Assembly (NCBI RefSeq): GCF_025060895.1
Contig: NZ_JANZKV010000005.1
Span: 1-58,791 of the forward strand
Direction of reading: 5' to 3'
Source: Stieleria sedimenti
Lineage (GTDB): Bacteria; Planctomycetota; Planctomycetia; Pirellulales; Pirellulaceae
Length of the DNA stretch: 58,791 nucleotides
Part shown: piece after piece, positions 8,546-18,656 of the stretch
Numbering within the stretch: the first letter of the stretch is position 1
Layout of the letters: each line of letters starts with the position of its first letter
The notes under the pieces: generated by a model
Told to the model about the DNA's origin: nothing
Database searches by the model: none
What the model saw: only the letters and a program-made list of their open reading frames with translations
Program-made: the position numbers and the translations under genes

Positions 8546-9688
8546 GTGATCAATCTGTCGACTCGCGTTGCATTGACGGTCGCCCTGTTCGCTTCCTGGA
8601 CCTTTGCTGGGGGGCCAGAAACGAGACTGGTGCCGAACCAACCCGCGGCGGGACGGTTCGTCAAAACAGTACAGGGTTTTATGGTGCCCTACCAGCAACC
8701 GATCCCCGGTTCCAACGTGGTGATCGAAATGCTGCCGGTTCCCGGTGGCACGGTGACGATCGAGCCGCCGCCACCGTTTCAGCACTTCGATGACTTCGGA
8801 AAACCGGTCGCAAAGGATCAGCCGGCGGGAACCAAGCAACAGGCTTCCTTTGGACCGTTCTGGATCGGCAAGTACGAAATCACGATGGAGCAGTACCTGC
8901 CGTATCGACAGCTGTACTACCGACAGAAGCAGGATGCATCCCAAGGCATCAACCAAGCGAACTCACCGACGGACGTCGACGCCGTGACCGGGCCGACGGA
9001 CGTCTATGACACCCGATACAATTTCGAGTATGCCGGCGCACCGGATTCCCCGGTGACGACGGTCAGTCAATTTGCGGCTCGGCAATACACCAAGTACCTG
9101 ACGCTGCTGACCGGTCAAACCTATCGCTTGCCGCTGCGAAGCGAATGGCAGCATGCCTGTCTGGCGGGCAGTCGGACGCGTTACTGTTACGGGGACGACG
9201 TCAAGCGGCTCGGCGAGTTCGCCGTCTATTTGGACAACACGTCGGACGATTCGTTAACCCTGCGTGTGGGCACGAAGAAACCAAACGCCTGGGGGCTGCA
9301 CGATGTCCACGGCAACGTTGCTGAATTGGTGATCGAAGACACGGCGGTCACGGGGTTGCGTTTTGGGCACGTCGCCTGCGGCGGCAACGGTGACAGCGAC
9401 GCGGAAGACTGCACGGCGGATTCGGTCGTGCGGACGACGGTCGAGTGGTGGGACGACGATCCAGACTTTCCACGCAGCTCGTGGTGGATGACGTCCGAAC
9501 AGAGCCGCATGACGGGATTTCGCATCATCGCGCCGCTGGCGCCGATGACGGATGCCCAGAAACATGCCTACTGGGATGCCGACAGCGAACAGCTTGCCGA
9601 AGACGTCCAATCGCGTCTGGAAGACGGACGCGGCAGCCTGGGGCGGGTGAGAGCGTGGGAACCGACGACGAGCCGCGTCGATCGCTAA
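8546..9688 (+). CDS. Exported FGE/SUMF1-like domain protein
   Basis: A 380-residue protein with a signal peptide (VALTVALFASWTFAGG). Its formylglycine-generating-enzyme-like (C-type-lectin) fold shows as FWIGKYEITMEQYLPY, then TYRLPLRSEWQHACLAGS, AWGLHDVHGNVAELV and near the end MTGFRII. Canonical FGEs have GNVWEW and a reactive C-terminal cysteine pair. Here the motif reads GNVAEL and I see no clear cysteine pair, so a non-catalytic or different role is likely, although sulfatases are encoded elsewhere in the window. The start is a GTG with a strong ribosome-binding site. Confidence 0.85.
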   Translation: MINLSTRVALTVALFASWTFAGGPETRLVPNQPAAGRFVKTVQGFMVPYQQPIPGSNVVIEMLPVPGGTVTIEPPPPFQHFDDFGKPVAKDQPAGTKQQASFGPFWIGKYEITMEQYLPYRQLYYRQKQDASQGINQANSPTDVDAVTGPTDVYDTRYNFEYAGAPDSPVTTVSQFAARQYTKYLTLLTGQTYRLPLRSEWQHACLAGSRTRYCYGDDVKRLGEFAVYLDNTSDDSLTLRVGTKKPNAWGLHDVHGNVAELVIEDTAVTGLRFGHVACGGNGDSDAEDCTADSVVRTTVEWWDDDPDFPRSSWWMTSEQSRMTGFRIIAPLAPMTDAQKHAYWDADSEQLAEDVQSRLEDGRGSLGRVRAWEPTTSRVDR

Positions 9689-9801
9689 AAAATTTAAAAA
9701 CAGCGGTCGAGTGTCGGCCTGGCGTTGTCTCGTAAATAGCAGTGATCGTTCCCACCCATCGCAGATACGTTTTGATGCCGGTCTAACGACTTGAGAGCGC
9801 C

Positions 9802-10377
9802 ATGTCGTGTGACAAACCACAGAATCTTGAGCAGTATCGGCGGTACCTGAGAGTCCTCGCCGACATGCAGCTGAACCCGCGTTTCCGCTCCAAAGAAGAC
9901 GTTTCCGACGTCGTCCAGACGACGCTGTTGCGGGCTTACCAGGATCTGGATGGATTTCGAGGGTCCAGCGAAGTCGAATTGAGAGCGTGGCTGAAAACCA
10001 TTTTGACGCACACGTTGATCAATCTGGCGAAAAAGTATCGAGCTCAAAAACGTGACATTCGCCTTGAACGTTCGATTGATCAACAACTGCAAGAATCGGC
10101 GTTGCGGATTATCGGCGAACCGCCTGCCGAGCAGACTTCACCGAGCCAACACCTGATTCGACAGGAACGTGCCGAACAACTCGCCGATGCGATGGGCTCC
10201 TTGTTGGAAGCGGAATGCAATGCAGTGATGCTCAAACATGTTCATGGATGGAAAGTCGCCGACATTGCGGTGCACCTCGATCGGTCCCCCGAAGCCGTCG
10301 CGGGACTGCTTCGACGCGGATTGAAAAAACTTCGAAACAAGTTGAACGCGGTGGATCACGATGGCGGAAGCGAGTGA
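9802..10377 (+). CDS. ECF-type RNA polymerase sigma factor
   Basis: A 191-residue sigma-70 family protein of the extracytoplasmic-function type, with only regions 2 and 4. Region 2 spans about 30-95 (DVSDVVQTTLLRAYQDLDGFRG, then LRAWLKTILTHTLINLAKKYRAQKRD). Region 4 spans about 130-185 (EAECNAVMLKHVHGWKVADIAVHL, then SPEAVAGLLRRGLKKLR). The 3' end overlaps the downstream kinase gene by 17 bp, so the two are translationally coupled. In planctomycetes such sigma/kinase pairs are common and thought to be functionally linked. No anti-sigma gene is visible. Confidence 0.93.
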   Translation: MSCDKPQNLEQYRRYLRVLADMQLNPRFRSKEDVSDVVQTTLLRAYQDLDGFRGSSEVELRAWLKTILTHTLINLAKKYRAQKRDIRLERSIDQQLQESALRIIGEPPAEQTSPSQHLIRQERAEQLADAMGSLLEAECNAVMLKHVHGWKVADIAVHLDRSPEAVAGLLRRGLKKLRNKLNAVDHDGGSE

Positions 10378-13300
10378 CGAACAAGATCGCGATGAGGCCT
10401 TTGATCGCATCGTCCATGAATACTACCGGCTGATCGAGAACGGAGAATTGGTCCCGCGGCACGATTTCATCAATCGGCACAAAAGGTTCGAGCAAGAGCT
10501 TCATTCATTCTTCGCGGACCTGGATCAATTCGACCAAGCTGTCGACAACCTTGACGCGACATCTGACGAAGCGATTGACGCGACGCAAGTCTCGCAGCTC
10601 AATCAAACGTCATTGAATCCGAGCGTTGCGATTCGCTACATCGGCGAGTATCGCGTTCTCAGCGAGGTGGCCCGCGGCGGCATGGGGATCGTTTTCAAAG
10701 CACGCCAAGAAACACTCCGTCGAACGGTCGCACTGAAGATGATTCTGAGCGGCCGTCTTGCCAATGATGCGCAGGTGGAGCGGTTTTATCGCGAAGCGCG
10801 GTCGGCCGCCGCGCTGAAGCATCCGCATATCGTTGGTGTGCATGAGATCGGCAAACACGACGGCCACCATTACTTCACGATGGATTTCATCGAGGGGGAA
10901 AGTCTTGCCGAGACGCTCCGTGAAGACTCATTGCCGCCTCGTCGCGCTGCGGAACTGGTCGCCACGTTGGCCGACGCGATTCATTTTGCTCACCAGCAAG
11001 GCGTGTTGCATCGCGATCTCAAACCCGCCAACGTGCTGATTGATGTTAACGGCGATCCCCACATCACCGACTTCGGGCTCTCCAAGTCGCTCTTCGAAGC
11101 TGACGCTGATCTGGGAGAGATCACACACACCGGGCAGATCCTCGGGACGCCCCGCTTCATGGCTCCCGAGCAGGCCGCGGCCGAGCACGGCCAAGTCGGC
11201 GTCCGCAGCGATGTCTATTCGCTCGGCGCGATTCTCTACACAAGTCTTGTCGGTCGAGCGCCCTTCGTTGCCGAGTCGACGGTCGAAACGATTCGCCAAG
11301 TCATCGAGAACGAGCCCGTCCGGCCACGTCTGTTGAATCCGGCTGTGCCGAAAGATCTCGAGACCATCTGTTTAAAATGTCTTGAGAAGGCCCCTGAATT
11401 CAGGTACCGCAGCGCTGCGGATTTACGCGACGATCTGTGGCGTTTCCTAGCGGGGCACGCCATCGAAGCCAAACCTGTCGGTTGGTCGTCACGTGCCTGG
11501 AAGTGGTGCAAACGACGCCCCGAAGTTGCGTCGTTGCTCTCCCTGCTGATGGTCGCTCTACTGACCGGCCTCGTCTCGGTCGGGTTCTGGTGGCGGATGG
11601 CGGAATACCGACGTGCCGAGGCGGAACGGGCGACCGCTGAAGCGAAGCAGAACCTGTATGCGTCGTTGATCGGTGAAGCCGAAGCGACGCGTCGCGCTCG
11701 ACAAAGCGGTTACCGACAACGAGTGTTGACGTTGCTTCAACAAGCCTCTCGGTTGAACGGCGTGCAGAAGGACGAAGCCCAAATACGACAAGAAGCGATA
11801 CTGTGTTTCGGCGATTTTGTTGGGAATCAGCCGACGACCGTCGAAGGCCCGGCGTTGGTGGATTCACCCGGAGCGGCAACGTTCTTGGATGAGGAGCGGA
11901 TTGCCGTCGCGGTCGCCAAAGGAGACGTGGTGGTGCGTCACGTCGGCGACGGCAGCGAGCAGTCTCGCGTGTACCGGATCGGATTGGAGATTCGTGCGAT
12001 GGCCATGGCCAACGGCGGCACGACGCTTCTGATGGTCGACAAAGATTCCCTGGAGCGTTGGGACCAACAGCAAGACGGCCATTGGATTCGACAATGGGAG
12101 TGCCCCGCGGCTTACACCAGTCACTACATGGACGTCGGCGTCGGACAGGATCAGATCGCATTGATCGATCGGTTTCAAATCCGGTTGATCGACCTTTCCG
12201 ATGGCAAGCCCGTCCGCAGCTTTCAGGCACCTCCGGACTATGAATTTCTGTTCCGACAACACGGCTTTCTGACCACCGCGATCAGCCCGGATCAACACTA
12301 CGTTGCCGCTGCCGATACGCCCGAGTCCGTCTTCATCTGGAATGCTGCGACGGGCGAGCTGGTCAAACGAATTCGTGCACCAGGGGCTGGGGTGCCCAAT
12401 GTGCAATTCTCCAGCGATGGACAATTCCTGGTCGTCGGATCGGATCAGGGTTTTGCGACGTACCGCTGTGATGATTTTTCACAGTGGTCTGTCATTCAGA
12501 CGGATCCTATTTTCAGCTTGGCGGTCAGCGCCGATGCCACGCGGCTGATTACCGTGAACGAAGTGGGGGCGGTCCACCTCTGGAATTTATTGACACAGCG
12601 ATTGATCGCGACGTTGTCCCATCCCGGTTCCCCGCCACTCGGTTCGGCGGGGTTCAGCCCTGGTGGGACACGCGTTTTTTCTTCAGGAGCGGAGCGGTTA
12701 AGGATTTGGAATTTGGCCGGTACCCCCGAACGCATCGTCCTGCACGGACATCAACGACCGGTCAGCTGCGTCGCGTTTCACCCGGCAAAGGCTGTGCTGG
12801 CGACCGGCAGTCAGGACGGTACCGTCCGGTTCTGGGACACCCAAGCCGGCACTGAGCTTTCCAAGTTGCCGGTCGGCGCGGCTGTAAAGTCGGTCAAGTT
12901 CTCCCCGGATGGTTCACTGGTTGCAGCCGTCACCTCCCGATCGCTCCTGGTTTGGCAACTTTCCGGAAACGGAAACCTGAACGCTATCCTGCAGCTCAAC
13001 CGAAACGGTCCGGCGTTCAACGACATCGCCTTCAGTACAGACGGAAAATGGTTCGCTTCGTGTGGTCCCGAAGGCATCCCTGTCTGGGAGATTCAACGTG
13101 TGGGCGATGGCCCGATCGAATTACGTCAGGCGCGGCGCGAATCGATCTTCGGCCAATCGATGACATTTGACGCATCGTCCCGATACGTCGCCGTCAAAGC
13201 CAGGTTACTTTTCGGATGGATCGATCTGTCCGATCCTGGTTCGAAATCACGCACAATTGCGAAGCGGATGTTTTCCAGTAATCTGGTCGCGTCACCGAAT

Positions 13301-14701
13301 GATCAAAATCTGATCGCCGTTTCCGCTGACGGAACATTGCTGGAGTGGGACTTGGAAAAGGAGCGAGCGAACCGCGAAATCGCGGAACTCGGTCGACTGA
13401 GTTCCCCCATCATCGCGATCGCCCCGTCGGGCGACCTCCTGGCGGTCCAGGCGAGCCACAGAAACGTGCGATTGTTGGACTTGCAGACCCGTTCGACGAT
13501 CTTCGATTTGGCAGATGAACACGCATCGATCAATGCGATCAGATGGGAGCCTGGAGGTCAACGATTGGCGATCGGACTGACCGATGGAGGCGTAGCGATT
13601 TGGGATTTGACGCGCATTTCACAACAATTGGTCTACGCCGGACTGTCGTCGGGGCTCGAACGTTTTGCACTTCCTGGCGACAAGGTCACGACGCCTCCGT
13701 CGTCCGATATTGCGCAGCAGGTCTGGCAGCCCGCGAAAGTGGATTCGATCCACGGCGTCCAAGCGAAAAAGTACCTCGCGACGTGGGGAATCGAATCGCA
13801 ACGAGAGCCCTCGAGCCTCGACGAGCCATTCATCGGCGTTTCGCTGGATGAATCGATTCGTGAAGAAATCAACCAATCGCATGGAGGTGCGAGCGAAAAC
13901 GGGGCATTCGTGCTCGGTGTCCCGTTTGCCAAATTTAACCGGTTGGATCAGCAACTCGCCACCGCCGGATACCGTCTGTCGTCGATTTCACCGGTGTGGA
14001 GCGGAGGGCAGGTCGTCGTCTCGGCCGGTTGGCAGAGCGGAGAATTTGATGCGATTTGGGAACTGGAGTTGAGTGAGAAATCACTGATCGAAAAGCAGCA
14101 ACAAATGATTGCTTCGGGATACCGTTTGGCCGATGTCGGCGGATACGTCGAAGATCGCCCCGGTTCTGAGGAACGTTATTTTGCACTGTGGCGTAATGAT
14201 CTGCCTGGAACCGCAACACAATGGCTGGCTCTTGGCGAATCGCCCGAACAGGCAAGCGATACGTTTCACGGCAAGATGAATGACTACGAACCGATCTTGC
14301 GGCAATGCTATTACGATGCCGACAGCCAGCTACGGTACTGCGAGCTATGGGAACGGTTTGCTGAGCCGGCGCTCGAACCCTGGTTTGCCTACACCAATTC
14401 CTTCGAAGCGATGTTTGGCGAGATCCGACGGGCCGGCATGGACCGCTATCCATGCCGATCGTTCAAAGTGTCACGCTCGCACGGTGAGAACGAAACCTTC
14501 TACTCCGGTGTCTGGCGGAGCGACGAAAAGGGCGTCGCCACACGGTTGATCTTCGGAGAATCTCCTCGCACCGTCCAGTTAGTCGGCGCCGAAATGCTGC
14601 GGAGCGGATTTCGGCCACGCTGTGTCTCGATGACCCCTTCAGGCGATCGAGATCCCGTCGCCGCCGTCGTCTGGGAAAAAGCGACGGCGGTTAAAAATTA
14701 A
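10361..14701 (+). CDS. Transmembrane Ser/Thr kinase with WD40-like propeller and C-terminal tandem repeats
   Basis: A 1446-residue protein. The kinase domain runs from about 94 to 365: glycine loop ARGGMG (first Gly replaced by Ala), Lys126 in VALKMI, HRDLKPAN at 217-224, DFG at 237-239 and APE at 268-270. A membrane helix follows at about 388-410 and then an Ala/Glu/Arg-rich helix. Residues ~490-1110 hold many WD40-like blades (for example VSCVAFHPAKAVLATGSQDGTVRFWD). The C-terminal ~270 residues hold repeated units such as YFALWRND, resembling the bacterial tandem repeat domain BTRD1. The kinase is cytoplasmic and the propeller is probably on the far side of the membrane. It likely signals to, or through, the overlapping sigma factor. 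Confidence 0.93.
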   Translation: MAEASDEQDRDEAFDRIVHEYYRLIENGELVPRHDFINRHKRFEQELHSFFADLDQFDQAVDNLDATSDEAIDATQVSQLNQTSLNPSVAIRYIGEYRVLSEVARGGMGIVFKARQETLRRTVALKMILSGRLANDAQVERFYREARSAAALKHPHIVGVHEIGKHDGHHYFTMDFIEGESLAETLREDSLPPRRAAELVATLADAIHFAHQQGVLHRDLKPANVLIDVNGDPHITDFGLSKSLFEADADLGEITHTGQILGTPRFMAPEQAAAEHGQVGVRSDVYSLGAILYTSLVGRAPFVAESTVETIRQVIENEPVRPRLLNPAVPKDLETICLKCLEKAPEFRYRSAADLRDDLWRFLAGHAIEAKPVGWSSRAWKWCKRRPEVASLLSLLMVALLTGLVSVGFWWRMAEYRRAEAERATAEAKQNLYASLIGEAEATRRARQSGYRQRVLTLLQQASRLNGVQKDEAQIRQEAILCFGDFVGNQPTTVEGPALVDSPGAATFLDEERIAVAVAKGDVVVRHVGDGSEQSRVYRIGLEIRAMAMANGGTTLLMVDKDSLERWDQQQDGHWIRQWECPAAYTSHYMDVGVGQDQIALIDRFQIRLIDLSDGKPVRSFQAPPDYEFLFRQHGFLTTAISPDQHYVAAADTPESVFIWNAATGELVKRIRAPGAGVPNVQFSSDGQFLVVGSDQGFATYRCDDFSQWSVIQTDPIFSLAVSADATRLITVNEVGAVHLWNLLTQRLIATLSHPGSPPLGSAGFSPGGTRVFSSGAERLRIWNLAGTPERIVLHGHQRPVSCVAFHPAKAVLATGSQDGTVRFWDTQAGTELSKLPVGAAVKSVKFSPDGSLVAAVTSRSLLVWQLSGNGNLNAILQLNRNGPAFNDIAFSTDGKWFASCGPEGIPVWEIQRVGDGPIELRQARRESIFGQSMTFDASSRYVAVKARLLFGWIDLSDPGSKSRTIAKRMFSSNLVASPNDQNLIAVSADGTLLEWDLEKERANREIAELGRLSSPIIAIAPSGDLLAVQASHRNVRLLDLQTRSTIFDLADEHASINAIRWEPGGQRLAIGLTDGGVAIWDLTRISQQLVYAGLSSGLERFALPGDKVTTPPSSDIAQQVWQPAKVDSIHGVQAKKYLATWGIESQREPSSLDEPFIGVSLDESIREEINQSHGGASENGAFVLGVPFAKFNRLDQQLATAGYRLSSISPVWSGGQVVVSAGWQSGEFDAIWELELSEKSLIEKQQQMIASGYRLADVGGYVEDRPGSEERYFALWRNDLPGTATQWLALGESPEQASDTFHGKMNDYEPILRQCYYDADSQLRYCELWERFAEPALEPWFAYTNSFEAMFGEIRRAGMDRYPCRSFKVSRSHGENETFYSGVWRSDEKGVATRLIFGESPRTVQLVGAEMLRSGFRPRCVSMTPSGDRDPVAAVVWEKATAVKN

Positions 14702-14764
14702 TCCGCCCGATTTGCGCGGTCGCGTTGTCTAATGAATTGCAACGCTTCGAATCCGTAGTGAACG

Positions 14765-14888
14765 GCACGGGCATAAGTGTTGGTGTCCAGCCTTTAGGCG
14801 ATTTTCCGGTCGCTGCTTCGCAGCGACAGTGGGCGGCTGAAGCCTGCACACCAGCGGTTGCCGCATCCCGTTTGACTTATCCCCGTGC
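14765..14888. repeat. Complete dispersed ~124-bp palindromic element
   Basis: An imperfect inverted repeat. The left arm begins GCACGGGCATAAGTG and the right arm ends ACTTATCCCCGTGC. GTGTCCAGCCTTTAGGCG on the left pairs roughly with CGGCTGAAGCCTGCACAC on the right. A small perfect hairpin, GTCGCTGC-TTC-GCAGCGAC, lies inside. Half-copies occur at both window edges. It sits between the kinase and the large exported protein. Confidence 0.75.
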
Positions 14889-14954
14889 GATTCGAACCAG
14901 GAGTTTCTTGCAACCATCGGAAGCACGCCATCCAACCCATTCCGGCTTTGAACC

Positions 14955-17900
14955 ATGAAACGTCTCTCCTTTCGAGAATCGGTTGTACAAAACGTCCTGG
15001 TCAGCGGATTACTCGTCGCGTCGGTGGCCACGCTGCTGGCCCTTTCGACGTTGCCGCTGATTGCCGTTGAGCGGGCCGATCCGACCGTCAAACCGTCACA
15101 GAATGCGGCTGCACAAACGTCAACCGAGTCCGATTCGGACACCTCCGCCGGTTCAACCGACAAGCCACTCGGCGACAAAACTGACGATGATGTGCCCAAC
15201 CAGCAGCCGAAATTGGTGGACATTCTCGATGCCGAAAACGAAACCAAGGATTTGAGACCGCATCGATCGCGAGGGTCATCCTCTGCGGGTGGCCCGGCAG
15301 AGTTGATTGGTGAACTGAGCGATGCACAACTGGCGGCGCTGGCTCGTGGCGAGCAACCTTCGGCGGCGCTCGCTGAGCAGCTTGAGATGAACGGTGCCGA
15401 CCTTCATGAGTTGCTGTTAAGTGAATTCGCCGATCGGTTGGGTAGGGATCACCGCGAGATTCCCGAAGCCCTCGTAAAGCCTGAGTCGACGGTCGATTCA
15501 ATCCAGCGATCAGGAGAATCGGCACCCCCGAATCTCGGTATCGGTGCTGGGGGCGATTCGGAAGAACCATTCGATCAGGGACCGGTCGCCGTTCGATTGC
15601 AGGATGTCATCGTTCAGGCACAACAGGGGACACCGGCCGGAGCCGTCGTGATTGAACTGGTGTATGCCCAAGGACACGGGCCGATTCTTTTTCCTGACCA
15701 GCCGCTGTTCCTCGTCGAAAAGCAAGGTCGCGCCAAATATGTCGCGTTCGAAATCGCCTACCAGCAGTCGTCCAAACGCTCGCCTTTTGAAGTGGATCGC
15801 ATCGAGGCGGCATTCCTGGTGAACGGAGAAACGCCTCTGGATGTAAAATTGATGACTCGCGATTCGGTATTGCTTGAGCGTCTGGATATCAAACTCGTCG
15901 GCCAAACGGCTGCGTTGGCAGCGCTGAAACATCGCTGGTGGAAATCATTTTCAAAGATACCGAAAGAGCTCGGTGACGAGCAGAAACTGCTCCGCAGGTC
16001 ATTGGCCGCGATGCTTGCCAGACGCTACGGGATGCCGAGTCCTTGGCCGCTGCCGCAGAAAGACGACGGGCAAGAAGACAGCGTATTGGAAGCACAATTC
16101 GAACGTGCCGTCGGAATGCTCTTTGGAATGGAATCTGTCAAACTGGCGATTCAAGAGGACGTCAAACTCAATGAATCCACGCGGTCTGAAACCGCCGACC
16201 AGCCCGTGCCGCCCAAGCCCCGGATGGAAAGCGTGGTCATTCCCCCGTTCCGCGACATTGCGATCGAACCGATGGCGATGCACGTGCCCGAAGAATGCTT
16301 CTATCTGCGGACGGGAAGCTTGGCCAATTACAAGAACCTGCGGCAGTTTCTGACCGGATGGGGAGGCAACCTCAGCGACGTCGTCGATTCGGGCTCGCTG
16401 GTTCGACAGACCCGCGACAAGATAGAGTTTCAACTCGCGCTGTCTCCCGAGCAAACCGCATCAGGCCCCTTTGATCAGCTGATTTCCGACATGGCCTTGG
16501 TCGGTTGCGATCCACTTTTCAGTGAAGGAGCGGCAGTCGGGGTTGTCTTTGAAGCTGCGGATAGTTTTAAGCTCGCCGATGCAATCAAGCGGCAGCGGCG
16601 AACGATGCTTAGCAAGTTTTCCGATGTTTCCGAACGTCTGCTGAGTGTCTCCAATCATCGCGTTTCCCTGCTTTCGACCGACGATAACCGGGTGCGTTCC
16701 TTCTATGCGATCGACGGGAATTATCATTTGGTGACGAACTCGCAAACCCTTTTGAATCGCTTCTTCCAAGCCGGACGCGGCGATCGGTCGTTAGGAAAAC
16801 TGCGAGAGTTTCGCTATGCCCGACGCAAGGCGGATTCCGCCGGACATCAATTTGCATTTCTCTACCTCTCCGATCCGTTTTTTCAAAACCTGGTCAGTCC
16901 GCACTACCGAATTGAGCTGACACGCCGGTCGCGTGCGGCGCGGGAGCTTCAGCAGTTTCAATTGGCAAGATGGTTGTCAGCATCAGAAGGCATCGAGGAA
17001 GCCTCGATCGGCGGGTTCATCGACGCGAAACTGCTGCCGAGAGGATTTGCTGATCGCGCCGATGGCAGTCGGCCGATCCTTGTTGACGATCGTTTTCAAG
17101 ACTCGCTTCGCGGCATCCCAGGTGCTTTTCTTCCCATTCCAGACGTTCCCATCGACAAAGCGACGCGCACTGAAGTGATCGCCTACCGAGGCTTTCTGCG
17201 CGATTACAACCAGCAATGGCGCCGCGTCGATCCGGTGACAGTTGTCTTCACCGAAAAAGAGATAGACGCGGCGGGGTTGCGCCGCATCGGCATCGAAATC
17301 GTCATCACTCCGTATGCGCGGCAAAAATACGCCCTGCTGGAACGCCATCTGGCCGATCCCGGGCGTCGTCGTTTTGCAGCCAGTGACCGTGATCTGTTGA
17401 GTGTCGATACGGCGGTGAGGATGCGACGCGGCAGCTCACCCCATCTGCTCTACATCGGGCTGCGCGACGATGATGTTTCATTCGAAATCAGTCATGGCCA
17501 AGTCAGGCTACTCGACCAAGCAGAAGGCACGACGTTTGCAAAGCTTCGATCGTTTGGTGTGATCTCGCCGCCGAGCACCGAGATTTTGCGGATGCTCAGC
17601 TCGGTGTTGCTCAACGGCAAGCCGTTGCCCGAGAGCCCCACCCGTCGCTCACCGCCGCCCCGGTCACCCTTGCCCTGGTCGACCGCGGCACTGCCATTCG
17701 GGGCGCCACCTTCTGGGCAATTGCTCTATTACTTTGCCTGGGGCATTGCCAATCTGCCGCCCGGAGGTGCTTCGGCGGCGAAGTATCTGAAGATGATTGA
17801 GAGTCGAAATGATTTGACGACCGTCGCAATGCAATCGGGGCTGCGTGACGAAGTGTTCAACGAGATTTCACAGGAAAACATTGTCGATCCGCCGAAAGTC

Positions 17901-18338
17901 CGTATGCGGATGCGATCGCTTTCCGGGGCGGAGATCGAACCGTACATTCAAGCGTACACGTATCTCGCGTCGCGACGCGTCTCGTATCAGAACTCGCGGT
18001 TTCTGGCGGATCTTACTCATTGGCTGAATCTGCCACCGCAGGAATCTCAGTCGGTCATTGAGAATCTGTTGAACGCAAAGGTCACTTGCCCGCTGGGCGG
18101 AGCCTATCAAATGAAACAAGTTGCCGGCATGCCCGATTGCGTCGGCACCGCCTGGAATGGTTCAAGCCTTTATGAATTGAATCAAACGCCTGAGACTTGG
18201 AAGTTCCCGTTCTTAGATTGGCTCCGCGAGATGGACCTGCGATTCGATCTCGATCAAAACACGCTGCACGCCAAAGTCGATTTGACGATTTTTGACGGTC
18301 AGCGCGTTACGGACCAAGTGAAGATTGCGTCGCATTGA
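14955..18338 (+). CDS. Large exported protein of unknown function
   Basis: An 1127-residue protein that I do not recognise. The N-terminus has a hydrophobic segment at about 15-35 (VLVSGLLVASVATLLALSTL) that could be a signal peptide or anchor. Then come an acidic Ser/Thr-rich linker and a long globular part. Visible stretches are AMHVPEECFYLRTGSLANYKNLRQFL at about 436-461 and GNYHLVTNSQTLLNRFF near 590. I see no enzyme motif and no repeats. It lies 253 bp downstream of the kinase on the same strand, separated by a palindromic element. It may be an envelope target or partner of the sigma/kinase pair, but that is position-based inference only. Confidence 0.85.
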   Translation: MKRLSFRESVVQNVLVSGLLVASVATLLALSTLPLIAVERADPTVKPSQNAAAQTSTESDSDTSAGSTDKPLGDKTDDDVPNQQPKLVDILDAENETKDLRPHRSRGSSSAGGPAELIGELSDAQLAALARGEQPSAALAEQLEMNGADLHELLLSEFADRLGRDHREIPEALVKPESTVDSIQRSGESAPPNLGIGAGGDSEEPFDQGPVAVRLQDVIVQAQQGTPAGAVVIELVYAQGHGPILFPDQPLFLVEKQGRAKYVAFEIAYQQSSKRSPFEVDRIEAAFLVNGETPLDVKLMTRDSVLLERLDIKLVGQTAALAALKHRWWKSFSKIPKELGDEQKLLRRSLAAMLARRYGMPSPWPLPQKDDGQEDSVLEAQFERAVGMLFGMESVKLAIQEDVKLNESTRSETADQPVPPKPRMESVVIPPFRDIAIEPMAMHVPEECFYLRTGSLANYKNLRQFLTGWGGNLSDVVDSGSLVRQTRDKIEFQLALSPEQTASGPFDQLISDMALVGCDPLFSEGAAVGVVFEAADSFKLADAIKRQRRTMLSKFSDVSERLLSVSNHRVSLLSTDDNRVRSFYAIDGNYHLVTNSQTLLNRFFQAGRGDRSLGKLREFRYARRKADSAGHQFAFLYLSDPFFQNLVSPHYRIELTRRSRAARELQQFQLARWLSASEGIEEASIGGFIDAKLLPRGFADRADGSRPILVDDRFQDSLRGIPGAFLPIPDVPIDKATRTEVIAYRGFLRDYNQQWRRVDPVTVVFTEKEIDAAGLRRIGIEIVITPYARQKYALLERHLADPGRRRFAASDRDLLSVDTAVRMRRGSSPHLLYIGLRDDDVSFEISHGQVRLLDQAEGTTFAKLRSFGVISPPSTEILRMLSSVLLNGKPLPESPTRRSPPPRSPLPWSTAALPFGAPPSGQLLYYFAWGIANLPPGGASAAKYLKMIESRNDLTTVAMQSGLRDEVFNEISQENIVDPPKVRMRMRSLSGAEIEPYIQAYTYLASRRVSYQNSRFLADLTHWLNLPPQESQSVIENLLNAKVTCPLGGAYQMKQVAGMPDCVGTAWNGSSLYELNQTPETWKFPFLDWLREMDLRFDLDQNTLHAKVDLTIFDGQRVTDQVKIASH

Positions 18339-18656
18339 TGTTGGACAGTGTTCCGCTACACGATCACTCGCCGTCGAACTGAAACTTTGCCGGCGGACGC
18401 GCGAGGCGGGAGCCTCCGAGACATTGTGTTCCCAGGCGGGAGCCTGAGAACAAGTACGAGGTGGGGTAAGCATCCTGCTTGCCACCCTGGCCGGCTCTGC
18501 CGGCGGACGCGCGAGGCGGGAGCCTCCGAGACATCGTGTTGCCAGGCGAGAGCCTGGGAACAAGTGCGAGGTGGGCCCTCTCTGGCGTTTAGAGATTCTA
18601 AATCGGTTACCAAATCCTGCAGTAAACGAATCGACGTCCCCTGCCAGCCGCCCCGC
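18339..18656. repeat. Intergenic repeat block with 110-bp tandem unit and REP-like hairpin
   Basis: No gene. A unit starting GCCGGCGGACGCGCGAGG occurs at 18389 and again at 18499. Each unit holds the hairpin GAGGC-GGGA-GCCTC and a second one, CAGGC-GGGA-GCCTG in the first copy and CAGGC-GAGA-GCCTG in the second. A copy of the 24-nt GTGG hairpin (second variant) lies at 18471-18494. The block separates convergent genes. Confidence 0.8.
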
